A DNA stretch of 8,111 nt from an uncultured bacterium (GTDB lineage Bacteria; Cyanobacteriota; Vampirovibrionia; Gastranaerophilales; Gastranaerophilaceae): contig CASGAK010000010.1 of NCBI GenBank assembly GCA_949299435.1, positions 1 to 8,111 on the forward strand, written 5' to 3'. The notes beneath the pieces were generated by a model, which saw only the letters and a list, made by a program, of their open reading frames with translations, searched no databases and was not told where the DNA came from. The translations under genes and the position numbers were made by a program. Below are positions 1-5,604 of the stretch, in pieces. How positions within the stretch are numbered: the first letter of the stretch is position 1; every line of letters starts with the position of its first letter.

Positions 1-60
1 ATGACAATCAATAAGATATTGTTTTAAATGTTGTCCCAGTTCATTAAATGATTTTGCCAT
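1..60 (-). CDS. Start of an unidentified protein, cut by the left edge
   Basis: Reading leftward from an ATG at 60-58 there is an open frame of 20 codons with no stop before the window ends; the peptide begins MAKSFNELGQHLKQYL. A weak Shine-Dalgarno-like AAGAG (complement of 67-71) lies 6 nt before the ATG, and a recognisable promoter with TATAAT lies further upstream (109-138), which supports a real gene start rather than a chance frame. The visible part is polar and probably helical, with no signal peptide or membrane segment. It lies downstream of the UPF0210 gene on the same strand but has its own promoter, so it is probably not simply the next operon gene. Too little is visible to name a family. 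Confidence 0.45.
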   Translation of the reverse strand, partial: MAKSFNELGQHLKQYLIDCH

Positions 61-76
61 GATATACTCTTAAACC

Positions 77-99
77 TTAAACTCTATTATTTAAACTCT
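77..99 (-). repeat. Duplicated 9-mer AGAGTTTAA in a 5' leader
   Basis: The minus strand carries AGAGTTTAA twice (complements of 91-99 and 77-85), 14 bp apart, between the predicted transcription start and the ATG of the left-edge gene. It could be a tandem operator or chance in AT-rich DNA. The sequence shows only the duplication. Confidence 0.3.
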
Positions 100-108
100 T
101 ACCATAGT

Positions 109-138
109 ATTATACCCAGTTATTCAAAATTATATAAA
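109..138 (-). promoter_or_regulatory. Probable sigma70-type promoter of the left-edge gene
   Basis: On the minus strand a perfect -10 TATAAT (complement of 109-114) is preceded, after 18 bp, by TTTATA (complement of 133-138), a 4/6 match to the -35 consensus. It lies in the 85-bp gap between the UPF0210 stop codon and the left-edge ATG. The predicted start of transcription is near 102, giving a leader of about 40 nt that contains a duplicated 9-mer (77-85 and 91-99). Confidence 0.5.
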
Positions 139-145
139 TATATTA

Positions 146-1507
146 TCAATTATTAAGCGAATGAATTGGAGCAGGAATTCTTCCGCCGCGTCTTACAAAA
201 TTAACAGAAGATAATGAATTTACTTTCATAATTGGTGCTTCACCGAGCAATCCTCCCCAAGAAACACTTTCACCGACGGATTTCCCAATAGCTGGAATAA
301 TTCTAACTGCGGTTGTTTTTTTATTAATCATACCAATTGCCATTTCATCGGCAATAATACCAGCAATAGTATCAACTGGAGTATCTCCCGGAATTGCAAT
401 CATATCGAGTCCTACAGAACATACTGATGTAATCGCCTCCAGCTTATCAAAAGTCAAACACCCTTTAGCTGCAGCCTCTATCATTCCTGCATCTTCAGAT
501 ACAGGGATAAAAGCTCCTGATAATCCTCCGACATGAGAACTTGCCATAATTCCGCCTTTTTTGACAGCATCATTAAGCATTGCAAGAGCAGCAGTGGTAC
601 CATGAGCACCTGCATGCTCTAATCCCATTGCTTGAAAAATTCCTGCAACACTATCACCTATTGCTGGTGTAGGAGCTAAAGATAAGTCTATTACTCCAAA
701 AGGTATCTCTAATCGTTTCGCAAGTTTTCTTCCTACAAGCTCTCCAGTCGTTGTAATTTTATAGGCTATTTGTTTAATTTTATTTGCCAATACACTCATA
801 TCAGCATCTTTAGGCAAATCTTCAATAGCGGCTCTAACAACCCCTGGGCCTGATACTCCAACATTTAATGCACATTCAGGCTCTCCTATACCGCAAAATG
901 CACCTGCCATAAACGGATTATCCCCGGGAGAATTACAAAAACATACTAATTTAGCCGCTCCTATGCAATCTTTATCTTTTGTCAATTTTGCAGATTTTTT
1001 AATTATTTCAGCCATTTTTAAAACAGCGTCCATATTTATCCCTGCTTTTGAAGAAGCTAAATTTACAGAAGAACACAAAAAGTCTGTCTTTGAAAGTGCC
1101 TCTGGAATACTTTCTATAAGAAGTCTGTCCCCTTTTGTACAGCCTTTTTCAACTAATGCTGAAAAACCGCCTATAAAATTTACACCAACTTCTTTTCCTG
1201 CAATATCAAGTGTTTGAGCTATTTTTACATAATCAGGGTTTTTACAGGCCTCACCTATTAAAGATATTGGTGTAACTGATATTCTTTTATTTATTATCGG
1301 TATAGAATATTCATTTTCCAAGTCATTTGCATATTCTACAAGATTTTTCGCATAGTTTGTAATTTTATTATAGATATTTTCACATACTCTATTAACATCG
1401 CTGTCAATACAATCCCGCAGACTCAATGCAAGTGTAACTGTCCTTATATCAAGATTGTACAGCTTTATCATGTTTATTGTTTCTAATATATAATTCTCGT
1501 TAATCAC
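146..1507 (-). CDS. UPF0210 / DUF711 'PFL family' protein
   Basis: A 453-residue protein of the UPF0210 (DUF711) family, the usual family length; the pneumococcal member SP0239 is a structurally studied homologue. The family has a pyruvate-formate-lyase-like fold and no established reaction. Conserved blocks run in order: NKRISVTPIS (73-82), FIGGFSALV (111-119), DNPFMAGAF (196-204), NVGVSGPGVV (215-224), DLSLAPTPAIGDSVA (274-288), HGTTAALAMLND (302-313), GGLSGAFIPVSEDAGMI (327-343), GLDMIAIPGDTP (366-377) and the C-terminal PAPIHS (445-450). No signal peptide or membrane segment is seen, so it should be cytosolic. The start is a GTG; the family's N-terminal ILETINMI pattern follows at once, so it is well placed. 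This GTG overlaps the preceding OmpA-like stop by 8 nt, indicating translational coupling. Family members are often next to a small ACT-domain (UPF0237) gene; none is visible here. Family assignment is secure, function unknown. Confidence 0.95.
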   Translation of the reverse strand: MINENYILETINMIKLYNLDIRTVTLALSLRDCIDSDVNRVCENIYNKITNYAKNLVEYANDLENEYSIPIINKRISVTPISLIGEACKNPDYVKIAQTLDIAGKEVGVNFIGGFSALVEKGCTKGDRLLIESIPEALSKTDFLCSSVNLASSKAGINMDAVLKMAEIIKKSAKLTKDKDCIGAAKLVCFCNSPGDNPFMAGAFCGIGEPECALNVGVSGPGVVRAAIEDLPKDADMSVLANKIKQIAYKITTTGELVGRKLAKRLEIPFGVIDLSLAPTPAIGDSVAGIFQAMGLEHAGAHGTTAALAMLNDAVKKGGIMASSHVGGLSGAFIPVSEDAGMIEAAAKGCLTFDKLEAITSVCSVGLDMIAIPGDTPVDTIAGIIADEMAIGMINKKTTAVRIIPAIGKSVGESVSWGGLLGEAPIMKVNSLSSVNFVRRGGRIPAPIHSLNN

Positions 1508-2198
1508 TGTTAAAATTTAATCCCAATGCTGAAGCAAAATTATTTGCTTTAACTCTTATTTTCAATTCTACTCTTCTACTTTTATCAAAATCTTCTTTAC
1601 CGTCTACAAGGACAGGATCTGAAAAGCTCTTTCCTTCGACGACTAGCATCTTACGTAATGCTTCACTGTTTTTCTTATCATAATTAGTTCTTAAAGCATA
1701 CTGTGCAACAGAATTAGCTCTTAAAAGACTTAATTCCATATTCTTTGCAAACTGCTGATCTTTGGTTTTTAGCCCTGCAAAAGACTGAGAATCGGTATGC
1801 CCCTCTATAATTATATTTGCTATACCATCTTTCAAAACTTCTTTTGAATATATTGTATCCAAATAAATAGGTATAAATTTATCTAAATATGCTTTACCCT
1901 TTGGAGAAAGCTGATAACTGTTTAATTCAAAAAGTTCCAAATTTGAAATTTTTACATTTCCGGTTAGTTTATCAACCTCAGCATCAATTTGAGCCTCTTT
2001 TAATTTTTCTACAATCTCTTGTGAGGCTTGAATTTGTGTCTGCTGCACTTTCAATGTTTCTTGCGTAAATCCTGTCATCGCAAATACGAACAATGTCATA
2101 AATATAATTGCAAGACCCAACATCAAGTCAGCCATTGTCGTCCAAAATATATTATCAGCTGCTTCTTCATGAACTGTTTTTTTGCCCGTAATCGCCAT
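1500..2198 (-). CDS. ZorB-like / MotB-like OmpA-domain stator protein
   Basis: A 232-residue inner-membrane protein with a short cytosolic N-terminus, one transmembrane helix (about 21-40) carrying an acidic residue (Asp24 in TTMADLMLGLAIIF), and a periplasmic OmpA-like domain. This is the MotB/TolR/ZorB plan: the membrane aspartate is the expected proton-carrying residue and the OmpA domain anchors to peptidoglycan. OmpA-family marks are IIIEGHTDS (129-137, Asp136), the LSLLRANSVAQYAL helix (157-170, Arg160) and KSRRVELKI (206-214); Asp136 and Arg160 correspond to the residues that bind diaminopimelate in OmpA. A polar helical linker (about 45-75) joins the parts. AAAGGA, overlapping the previous gene's TAA, lies about 9 nt before the ATG, so it is cotranscribed with the ZorA-like gene 12 bp upstream. 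The partner's ZorA character favours ZorB over flagellar MotB; no flagellar genes are seen. Confidence 0.85.
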   Translation of the reverse strand: MAITGKKTVHEEAADNIFWTTMADLMLGLAIIFMTLFVFAMTGFTQETLKVQQTQIQASQEIVEKLKEAQIDAEVDKLTGNVKISNLELFELNSYQLSPKGKAYLDKFIPIYLDTIYSKEVLKDGIANIIIEGHTDSQSFAGLKTKDQQFAKNMELSLLRANSVAQYALRTNYDKKNSEALRKMLVVEGKSFSDPVLVDGKEDFDKSRRVELKIRVKANNFASALGLNFNSD

Positions 2199-2210
2199 TA
2201 ACTTTTTCCT

Positions 2211-3116
2211 TTAAAATATATCATCTACAACATCGCCGCCACTTTTTTTAGAAACCTCTTTCATCTGCTTATTCATTAAATTAATCCCAAAAATAAGGTT
2301 TTCTAAATATGGCACCAAATTAGCTGCAATGCCTGAATTCAAAGCAACTTTAAAACTTTCAGGCATTTGTGCCATAAGATGTTGTAAATTATTATTTTGA
2401 ACTTTTGTCTCACGTAATAATTCAAAAAGGAATTTTTCTGATGAAATATTGTCGAATAATTTTGACATCAAGTCCTGACATTTCACCATCCATTTTTTAC
2501 ACATATTATTATATGAAACTTTTTCAATAATCAAAAATAAAAGAGATGATCCTACCGCAAATACTGAAACTAATGCTGCAACCTGCATTGATGCCATCAA
2601 GTTCGCAACTGATGTGATAGTTTTTTCTTGACTTGAAAAGTCTATCTTTCCAAAAGCTATTGCGATATTCAAAAAGGTAAACAAAGGTCCGCAACCTGTA
2701 AGTATTGTAGGGACTGTCTGTATAAATCTGAAGTTAAATTTTGATGTAATCAAAGAATCTTCATTGAAAAAATACAAAGGATCTACAGTTGTCTGTATAT
2801 TTTGTACCGTAGTTGATACTTCTTTATAAGTTAAATTGTTATTTTGCCCTCTTAATGCAACTGATTCTGAAAATACAAGCGTATTTTTAAATTCTGACCA
2901 AGCAACCGCAACATAAGGATTTGCACTCAACCACTCATCTATTTCTTTAAATCGAAAATTTAAATCAGTTTTTTTAAAGTTTAAAAGAAATTTGTATAAT
3001 ATTTTTAAATTTTTTCTTACATACAAATATCTGTTTAAACAAAAGATTATAGATACAACAAAAGTTGATAATACTATTAAAATCGGTATATCAGTAAATA
3101 TAAATGCTAAATTCAT
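2211..3116 (-). CDS. ZorA-like MotA/TolQ/ExbB proton-channel subunit, short-tailed
   Basis: A 301-residue membrane protein with an N-terminal membrane segment (about 7-27), a cytosolic stretch (30-133), then two segments typical of the MotA/TolQ/ExbB channel fold: TVPTILTGCGPLFTFLNIAI (134-153) and VAALVSVFAVGSSLLFLII (179-197). The FFNEDSL motif (116-122), followed about a dozen residues later by the PTILTG membrane entry, and the IIEK after the last helix match my memory of ZorA of Zorya defence systems better than MotA, TolQ or ExbB. It should form a pentameric ring around two copies of the OmpA-domain protein encoded next and use proton flow to rotate it. ZorA normally has a long coiled-coil cytoplasmic tail; here only about 100 residues follow the last helix, ending in GGDVVDDIF. 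GGAG lies 8 nt before the ATG. First gene of the operon. The channel-family call is firm; the ZorA assignment is inference. Confidence 0.75.
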   Translation of the reverse strand: MNLAFIFTDIPILIVLSTFVVSIIFCLNRYLYVRKNLKILYKFLLNFKKTDLNFRFKEIDEWLSANPYVAVAWSEFKNTLVFSESVALRGQNNNLTYKEVSTTVQNIQTTVDPLYFFNEDSLITSKFNFRFIQTVPTILTGCGPLFTFLNIAIAFGKIDFSSQEKTITSVANLMASMQVAALVSVFAVGSSLLFLIIEKVSYNNMCKKWMVKCQDLMSKLFDNISSEKFLFELLRETKVQNNNLQHLMAQMPESFKVALNSGIAANLVPYLENLIFGINLMNKQMKEVSKKSGGDVVDDIF

Positions 3117-3139
3117 TTAAAAAATCTCCATAATACAGG

Positions 3140-3168
3140 ATTGTATCATAATCTCATTATTCTGGCAA
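3140..3168 (-). promoter_or_regulatory. Sigma70-type promoter of the ZorAB-like/UPF0210 operon
   Basis: On the minus strand TTGCCA (complement of 3163-3168) and TACAAT (complement of 3140-3145) are separated by exactly 17 bp. The -10 ends 23 bp before the ATG of the ZorA-like gene, giving a short leader that still contains the GGAG ribosome-binding site. No inverted repeat suggesting a repressor site overlaps it. Confidence 0.6.
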
Positions 3169-3255
3169 AATGTTAAACTTTGTAATAGAAACTGAAAATA
3201 AAGAAATTAGCAAAACCTACTATATGTTGTTAGACCTGCAGGGGATTATTTAAGA

Positions 3256-3284
3256 TTAAAAAACATTTACAATTCAAATATAAG
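3256..3284 (+). promoter_or_regulatory. Possible promoter of the 102-residue protein gene
   Basis: TTAAAA (3256-3261) and TATAAG (3279-3284) are 17 bp apart on the plus strand, upstream of the strong Shine-Dalgarno AAGGAGG (3302-3308). The match to consensus is moderate and the surroundings are AT-rich, so this is only plausible. With 3140-3168 it would make the 199-bp gap 3117-3315 a divergent promoter region. I see no RNA gene or further open frame there. Confidence 0.35.
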
Positions 3285-3315
3285 AAAACCCCGCCTTAGA
3301 CAAGGAGGAAAATTT

Positions 3316-3624
3316 ATGCTGATGGGAAATGACTATCACGATTGCAGCAGATACAATCGGATTGAAATGAAAAATGTTAATAAAGACGTTATTGCCTGGC
3401 TAGAGGATATAGTCGAGGAAAACAACAGTCGTATTGAACGCAAAGAATGGAAAAGTAAATATAACAGCTATGTTGTATATGATTATGAACCATTTTGCAC
3501 AGACGGATTTGAAATAAATCTTGTCATAACTTCCTATGATCCTGCTTATTTGAGTTTTATTAAGTATCTTTATGATGAAAAAATAAGTACAATAGAGTAT
3601 TTAAACAGCTGTATAGGTGCTTAA
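3316..3624 (+). CDS. Unrecognised 102-residue acidic cytosolic protein
   Basis: I do not recognise this family. The gene has an excellent ribosome-binding site, AAGGAGG at 3302-3308, 7 nt before the first ATG; a second ATG two codons on (3322) is spaced less well. It is closed by TAA and followed at once by a strong terminator, so it looks genuinely expressed as a single-gene unit. The protein is small, rich in Tyr, Asp, Glu and Lys, with no signal peptide and no membrane segment. A helical stretch (about 20-45, with DVIAWLEDIVEENN) is followed by a probable strand region (YNSYVVYDY, 49-57; FEINLVITSY, 65-74) and a C-terminal helical part (78-98). Three cysteines (10, 61, 99) do not form a CxxC pair. 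It is divergent from the ZorA-like operon; whether they are functionally linked cannot be told. Confidence 0.75.
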   Translation: MLMGNDYHDCSRYNRIEMKNVNKDVIAWLEDIVEENNSRIERKEWKSKYNSYVVYDYEPFCTDGFEINLVITSYDPAYLSFIKYLYDEKISTIEYLNSCIGA

Positions 3625-3640
3625 AATTGCAATAGGAAAC

Positions 3641-3674
3641 AAAAGGGCGAAGTAATAAATTACTTCGCCCTTTT
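3641..3674. terminator. Strong bidirectional intrinsic terminator
   Basis: A perfect inverted repeat has a 16-nt left arm AAAAGGGCGAAGTAAT (3641-3656), a central AA, and the complementary right arm (3659-3674). The GC-rich core GGGCGAAG is flanked by A runs on one side and T runs on the other, so it gives a stem followed by a U tract when read in either direction. It lies between the convergent 102-residue gene (ends 3624) and the zinc-ribbon gene (ends 3701) and should terminate both. Confidence 0.9.
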
Positions 3675-3700
3675 GAATTAAACAAATCTATATTTTCAAA

Positions 3701-3994
3701 TTATTCAACTGTAGCTTGAGCATGCATAGCCATAAAACAATCTTTGCAATAGACTTCTTTACCTTCTATGGGTTTAAAAGGAACTTGAGTTTGAGCACCG
3801 CATTTAGAACATACAGCATCATACATTTTTCTAGGTCCTCGTCTTCTATTATTTTGTCTACGTGTCTTGCGACAAGCCGGACATCTTTTAGGTTTGTTTA
3901 CGAGCCCTTTTTCTGCATAAAATTCTTGTTCGCCTGCTGTGAAGACAAATTCAGCTCCGCAATCTTCACATACTAATGTTTCATCTTGGTACAT
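3701..3994 (-). CDS. Double zinc-ribbon protein (zf-trcl plus CxxC-x17-CxxC)
   Basis: A 97-residue protein with two four-cysteine zinc sites. The N-terminal one has Cys9-x2-Cys12 and Cys38-x2-Cys41 around the motif EFVFTAGEQEFYAEKG, which marks the 'probable zinc-ribbon' (zf-trcl) family. An arginine-rich linker follows (KTRRQNNRRRGPRK, 43-56), then Cys62-x2-Cys65, 17 residues, Cys83-x2-Cys86, the CxxC-x17-CxxC domain. The basic linker suggests nucleic-acid or ribosome contact, but no function is established for the family. I chose the ATG at 3994: AGGAG lies 7 nt upstream and the family begins MYQDETLVC. An in-frame ATG at 4018 would add eight residues, has no ribosome-binding site, and would put the AGGAG inside the coding region. 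It is cytosolic and has its own strong promoter (4059-4087). Confidence 0.9.
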   Translation of the reverse strand: MYQDETLVCEDCGAEFVFTAGEQEFYAEKGLVNKPKRCPACRKTRRQNNRRRGPRKMYDAVCSKCGAQTQVPFKPIEGKEVYCKDCFMAMHAQATVE

Positions 3995-4001
3995 TGTTGT
4001 T

Positions 4002-4006
4002 CTCCT
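4002..4006 (-). promoter_or_regulatory. Ribosome-binding site that fixes the zinc-ribbon start
   Basis: AGGAG on the minus strand (complement of 4002-4006) lies 7 nt before the ATG at 3994. It rules in favour of this start over the in-frame ATG at 4018. Confidence 0.7.
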
Positions 4007-4021
4007 GGTTTTGTACATTTT

Positions 4022-4048
4022 AAGAGAAATCTATCGCTAAATTCTCTT
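4022..4048 (-). promoter_or_regulatory. Leader hairpin of the zinc-ribbon gene
   Basis: A 7-bp perfect inverted repeat (AAGAGAA at 4022-4028, TTCTCTT at 4042-4048) encloses a 13-nt loop containing TAGCGATA on the minus strand. It lies between the predicted transcription start (near 4052) and the start codon, so it would form at the very 5' end of the mRNA or could act as a DNA operator next to the -10 box. The same octamer occurs twice more just upstream (4178-4185, 4194-4201). Confidence 0.4.
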
Positions 4049-4058
4049 TATTCTACAC

Positions 4059-4087
4059 ATTATAACGCATATTTTAAATTTATGCAA
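4059..4087 (-). promoter_or_regulatory. Near-consensus promoter of the zinc-ribbon gene
   Basis: TTGCAT (complement of 4082-4087) and a perfect TATAAT (complement of 4059-4064) are spaced exactly 17 bp on the minus strand. This is the best-matching promoter in the window and suggests strong constitutive expression. The predicted leader is about 58 nt and contains the 4022-4048 hairpin. Confidence 0.7.
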
Positions 4088-4100
4088 CATGGTGACAAAA

Positions 4101-4141
4101 GCAGAACTTCGCCATCTGCCAGCCTTGCTCTTTCAAGGCTG
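4101..4141. terminator. Tandem hairpins downstream of the porin gene
   Basis: Two adjacent inverted repeats: GCAGA (4101-4105) with TCTGC (4115-4119), loop 9 nt, and CAGCCTTG (4120-4127) with CAAGGCTG (4134-4141), loop 6 nt. Read on the minus strand, the direction of the porin, the 8-bp stem comes first, then the 5-bp stem followed directly by TTTT, so the pair could act as a weak intrinsic terminator for the porin mRNA. It also resembles a dispersed intergenic palindrome. The 4095-4222 island is visibly richer in GC than its surroundings and holds no open frame I would defend. Confidence 0.45.
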
Positions 4142-4177
4142 CTCTATGGCTCGCTATCTAATAGGCCAACTCAATAG

Positions 4178-4201
4178 TATCGCTAACGTTCCTTATCGCT
4201 A
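4178..4201. repeat. Paired TATCGCTA octamers downstream of the porin
   Basis: TATCGCTA occurs at 4178-4185 and 4194-4201, 16 bp apart, and again at 4032-4039 in the zinc-ribbon leader. The only other copy I found by eye is inside the decarboxylase coding sequence (6132-6139). Three copies within 170 bp of non-coding DNA is more than expected by chance, but no function is shown. Confidence 0.35.
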
Positions 4202-4222
4202 GACTTTCTCGGAAAGACAATA

Positions 4223-5542
4223 TTACAGGAGTATTTGAGTACCAAGAATAATTCTATGACTGTCTTCTGTATTTTCGTTATCGCAAAAAACGTAGTTTAA
4301 AATTAATCTAAGAGCCTGACCTTTAATGAAATAATTAAAACCTGCCGTATATTCTCTTCTCAAATCGCCGCTTATATCACGATTTGGATCGAATTGGTCA
4401 TATCTTGCAAGTACATGTAATTTTTTAGTTAAGCGGTATGAAACAGTAGTATAGAAGCCTTGAGCCTTATTAGAACTAAAACTTCTTCCATTGTACCCGT
4501 CAGCAATTGAATACTCAGCATTTGCTGCAAATTTTTTATACGAATATCCGACATAAGCACCGCCTACTGTGTAATTTTCTTCTCTATAACCTGCATTAAG
4601 CCCTGTACCGATTACCAAATGTCCGTATTTCCCATCAGTCTTGCCAAGAGGCTTAAAATTCAGCCACCCTGTAAATTCTGGACCTGCAAAAAATTCATGA
4701 AAATACCTGTCTGAACTGTTCAATGCTAAACTATAATCCGCTAAAGAATAATTTCCAACTAAACGCACCCCTAATGCTCGAGTATTACCAAAATTTCTTG
4801 CTATTTGAGAACGAGCTGCAAAGGGCAGTGTATATGAACTTGCACCACCATCTACTCCGACTTGATTTCGAGAATTACCCACAATTAATTTATGATGCGG
4901 AATAGCAGTATTCATAATATAAGCATCAGTTATAAATCCTTGAAAAAAATTCTGTCCTTCCACAGGTTTAAAATTAAATTGCAATTTAAAGTCTGTGTTT
5001 TTATCCTTTAAATCCCCAACAACACCCGCTTCAAATATATTCAAATCATATGTCGTATCATAATCACTTCCAGCAAAAAGTCCATTGAAATTTCCCTGAA
5101 AAGCTCCGTAAAATTGAACTTTATCTATCGGACCTCTTTTGTATTTGAAAGTTAATTCATCTTGCAAAAGATAAGACGGAATTGATGTTCTTTCCAGCTT
5201 TTTTTTATAAATCCGCCCGAAAAGAGATTCTTCTTCTATTTTAAAAGGGTGTTCTGAACTTTTATCTTTGTCAATCAAATTGTCGAAAATTGAAAATTCT
5301 ACATCTACGTTATCATTTACGGTATCTTTTTCAACATCTTTTGCATCATAATTTTTGATTTTACCCATCAAGCTCTGACTGGATTTTTCATCGGGAGCGT
5401 CGGGAAAACCTTCATTTTTCGTAACATCAAGAATTATGACGTCCTGTTTAGGGGCTTTTTTAGAGGTTTTTCCATAAGCGGAAAGGTTATTTAAGGAAGT
5501 CAAACATATTAATATCAGTGCTATTCGCAAAATCCTGTTCAC
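4223..5542 (-). CDS. Outer-membrane porin with N-terminal polar extension
   Basis: A 439-residue secreted beta-barrel protein. It has a Sec signal peptide (hydrophobic ILRIALILICLTSL, likely cleavage after Ala22 in LSA-YG), then a charged, probably disordered periplasmic region (about 24-125), then alternating amphipathic strands from about 140 to the end (for example KVQFYGAFQGNF, DFKLQFNFKP, FAANAEYSIAD, GFYTTVSYRL, LHVLARYDQFD, RLILNYVF, HRIILGTQILL). The strand spacing and the ARYDQFDPNRD segment resemble phosphate-selective porin O/P-type barrels; the substrate cannot be read from sequence. Cyanobacterial porins usually carry an SLH domain, and none is seen here. The start is GTG, the only initiation codon between the upstream in-frame stop and the hydrophobic core. 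There is no ribosome-binding site, and a TATAAT ends 8 nt before it, suggesting a nearly leaderless message. Confidence 0.85.
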   Translation of the reverse strand: MNRILRIALILICLTSLNNLSAYGKTSKKAPKQDVIILDVTKNEGFPDAPDEKSSQSLMGKIKNYDAKDVEKDTVNDNVDVEFSIFDNLIDKDKSSEHPFKIEEESLFGRIYKKKLERTSIPSYLLQDELTFKYKRGPIDKVQFYGAFQGNFNGLFAGSDYDTTYDLNIFEAGVVGDLKDKNTDFKLQFNFKPVEGQNFFQGFITDAYIMNTAIPHHKLIVGNSRNQVGVDGGASSYTLPFAARSQIARNFGNTRALGVRLVGNYSLADYSLALNSSDRYFHEFFAGPEFTGWLNFKPLGKTDGKYGHLVIGTGLNAGYREENYTVGGAYVGYSYKKFAANAEYSIADGYNGRSFSSNKAQGFYTTVSYRLTKKLHVLARYDQFDPNRDISGDLRREYTAGFNYFIKGQALRLILNYVFCDNENTEDSHRIILGTQILL

Positions 5543-5550
5543 AAATATTA

Positions 5551-5559
5551 ATTATATCA
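5551..5559 (-). promoter_or_regulatory. Extended -10 promoter of the porin gene
   Basis: The minus strand reads TGATATAAT (complement of 5551-5559), a perfect extended -10 (TGnTATAAT); the -35 position (about 5574-5579) is a poor match, as is common with extended -10 elements. Only 8 bp separate it from the GTG at 5542, so transcription should begin about at the start codon. Its -35 position abuts the -35 of the divergent decarboxylase promoter. Confidence 0.55.
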
Positions 5560-5568
5560 CAAAACATA

Positions 5569-5598
5569 TTGAAATTCATAGTTTTTTTATTGTATATT
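5569..5598 (+). promoter_or_regulatory. Promoter of the decarboxylase gene
   Basis: TTGAAA (5569-5574) and TATATT (5593-5598) are separated by 18 bp on the plus strand. The -10 ends 6 bp before the ATG at 5605, which places the expected +1 on the A of the start codon. No Shine-Dalgarno sequence is present between them. An alternative -10, TATTAT (5595-5600), would move +1 into the gene and fits less well. Confidence 0.5.
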
Positions 5599-5604
5599 AT
5601 AAGT

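Noticed and set aside
3235..3242. Palindrome CCTGCAGG in the divergent intergenic region
   Set aside because: A single 8-bp palindrome not placed over either promoter box; no support as an operator.
3995..4018. Eight-residue longer zinc-ribbon protein starting at 4018
   Set aside because: The AGGAG ribosome-binding site (4002-4006) would then lie inside the coding sequence; the family begins at the ATG at 3994.
5518..5604. N-terminal extension of the decarboxylase from an in-frame GTG at 5518
   Set aside because: It would read across the divergent porin promoter and the first codons of the porin gene, and it encodes a hydrophobic stretch foreign to the family; the ATG at 5605 fits the family start.
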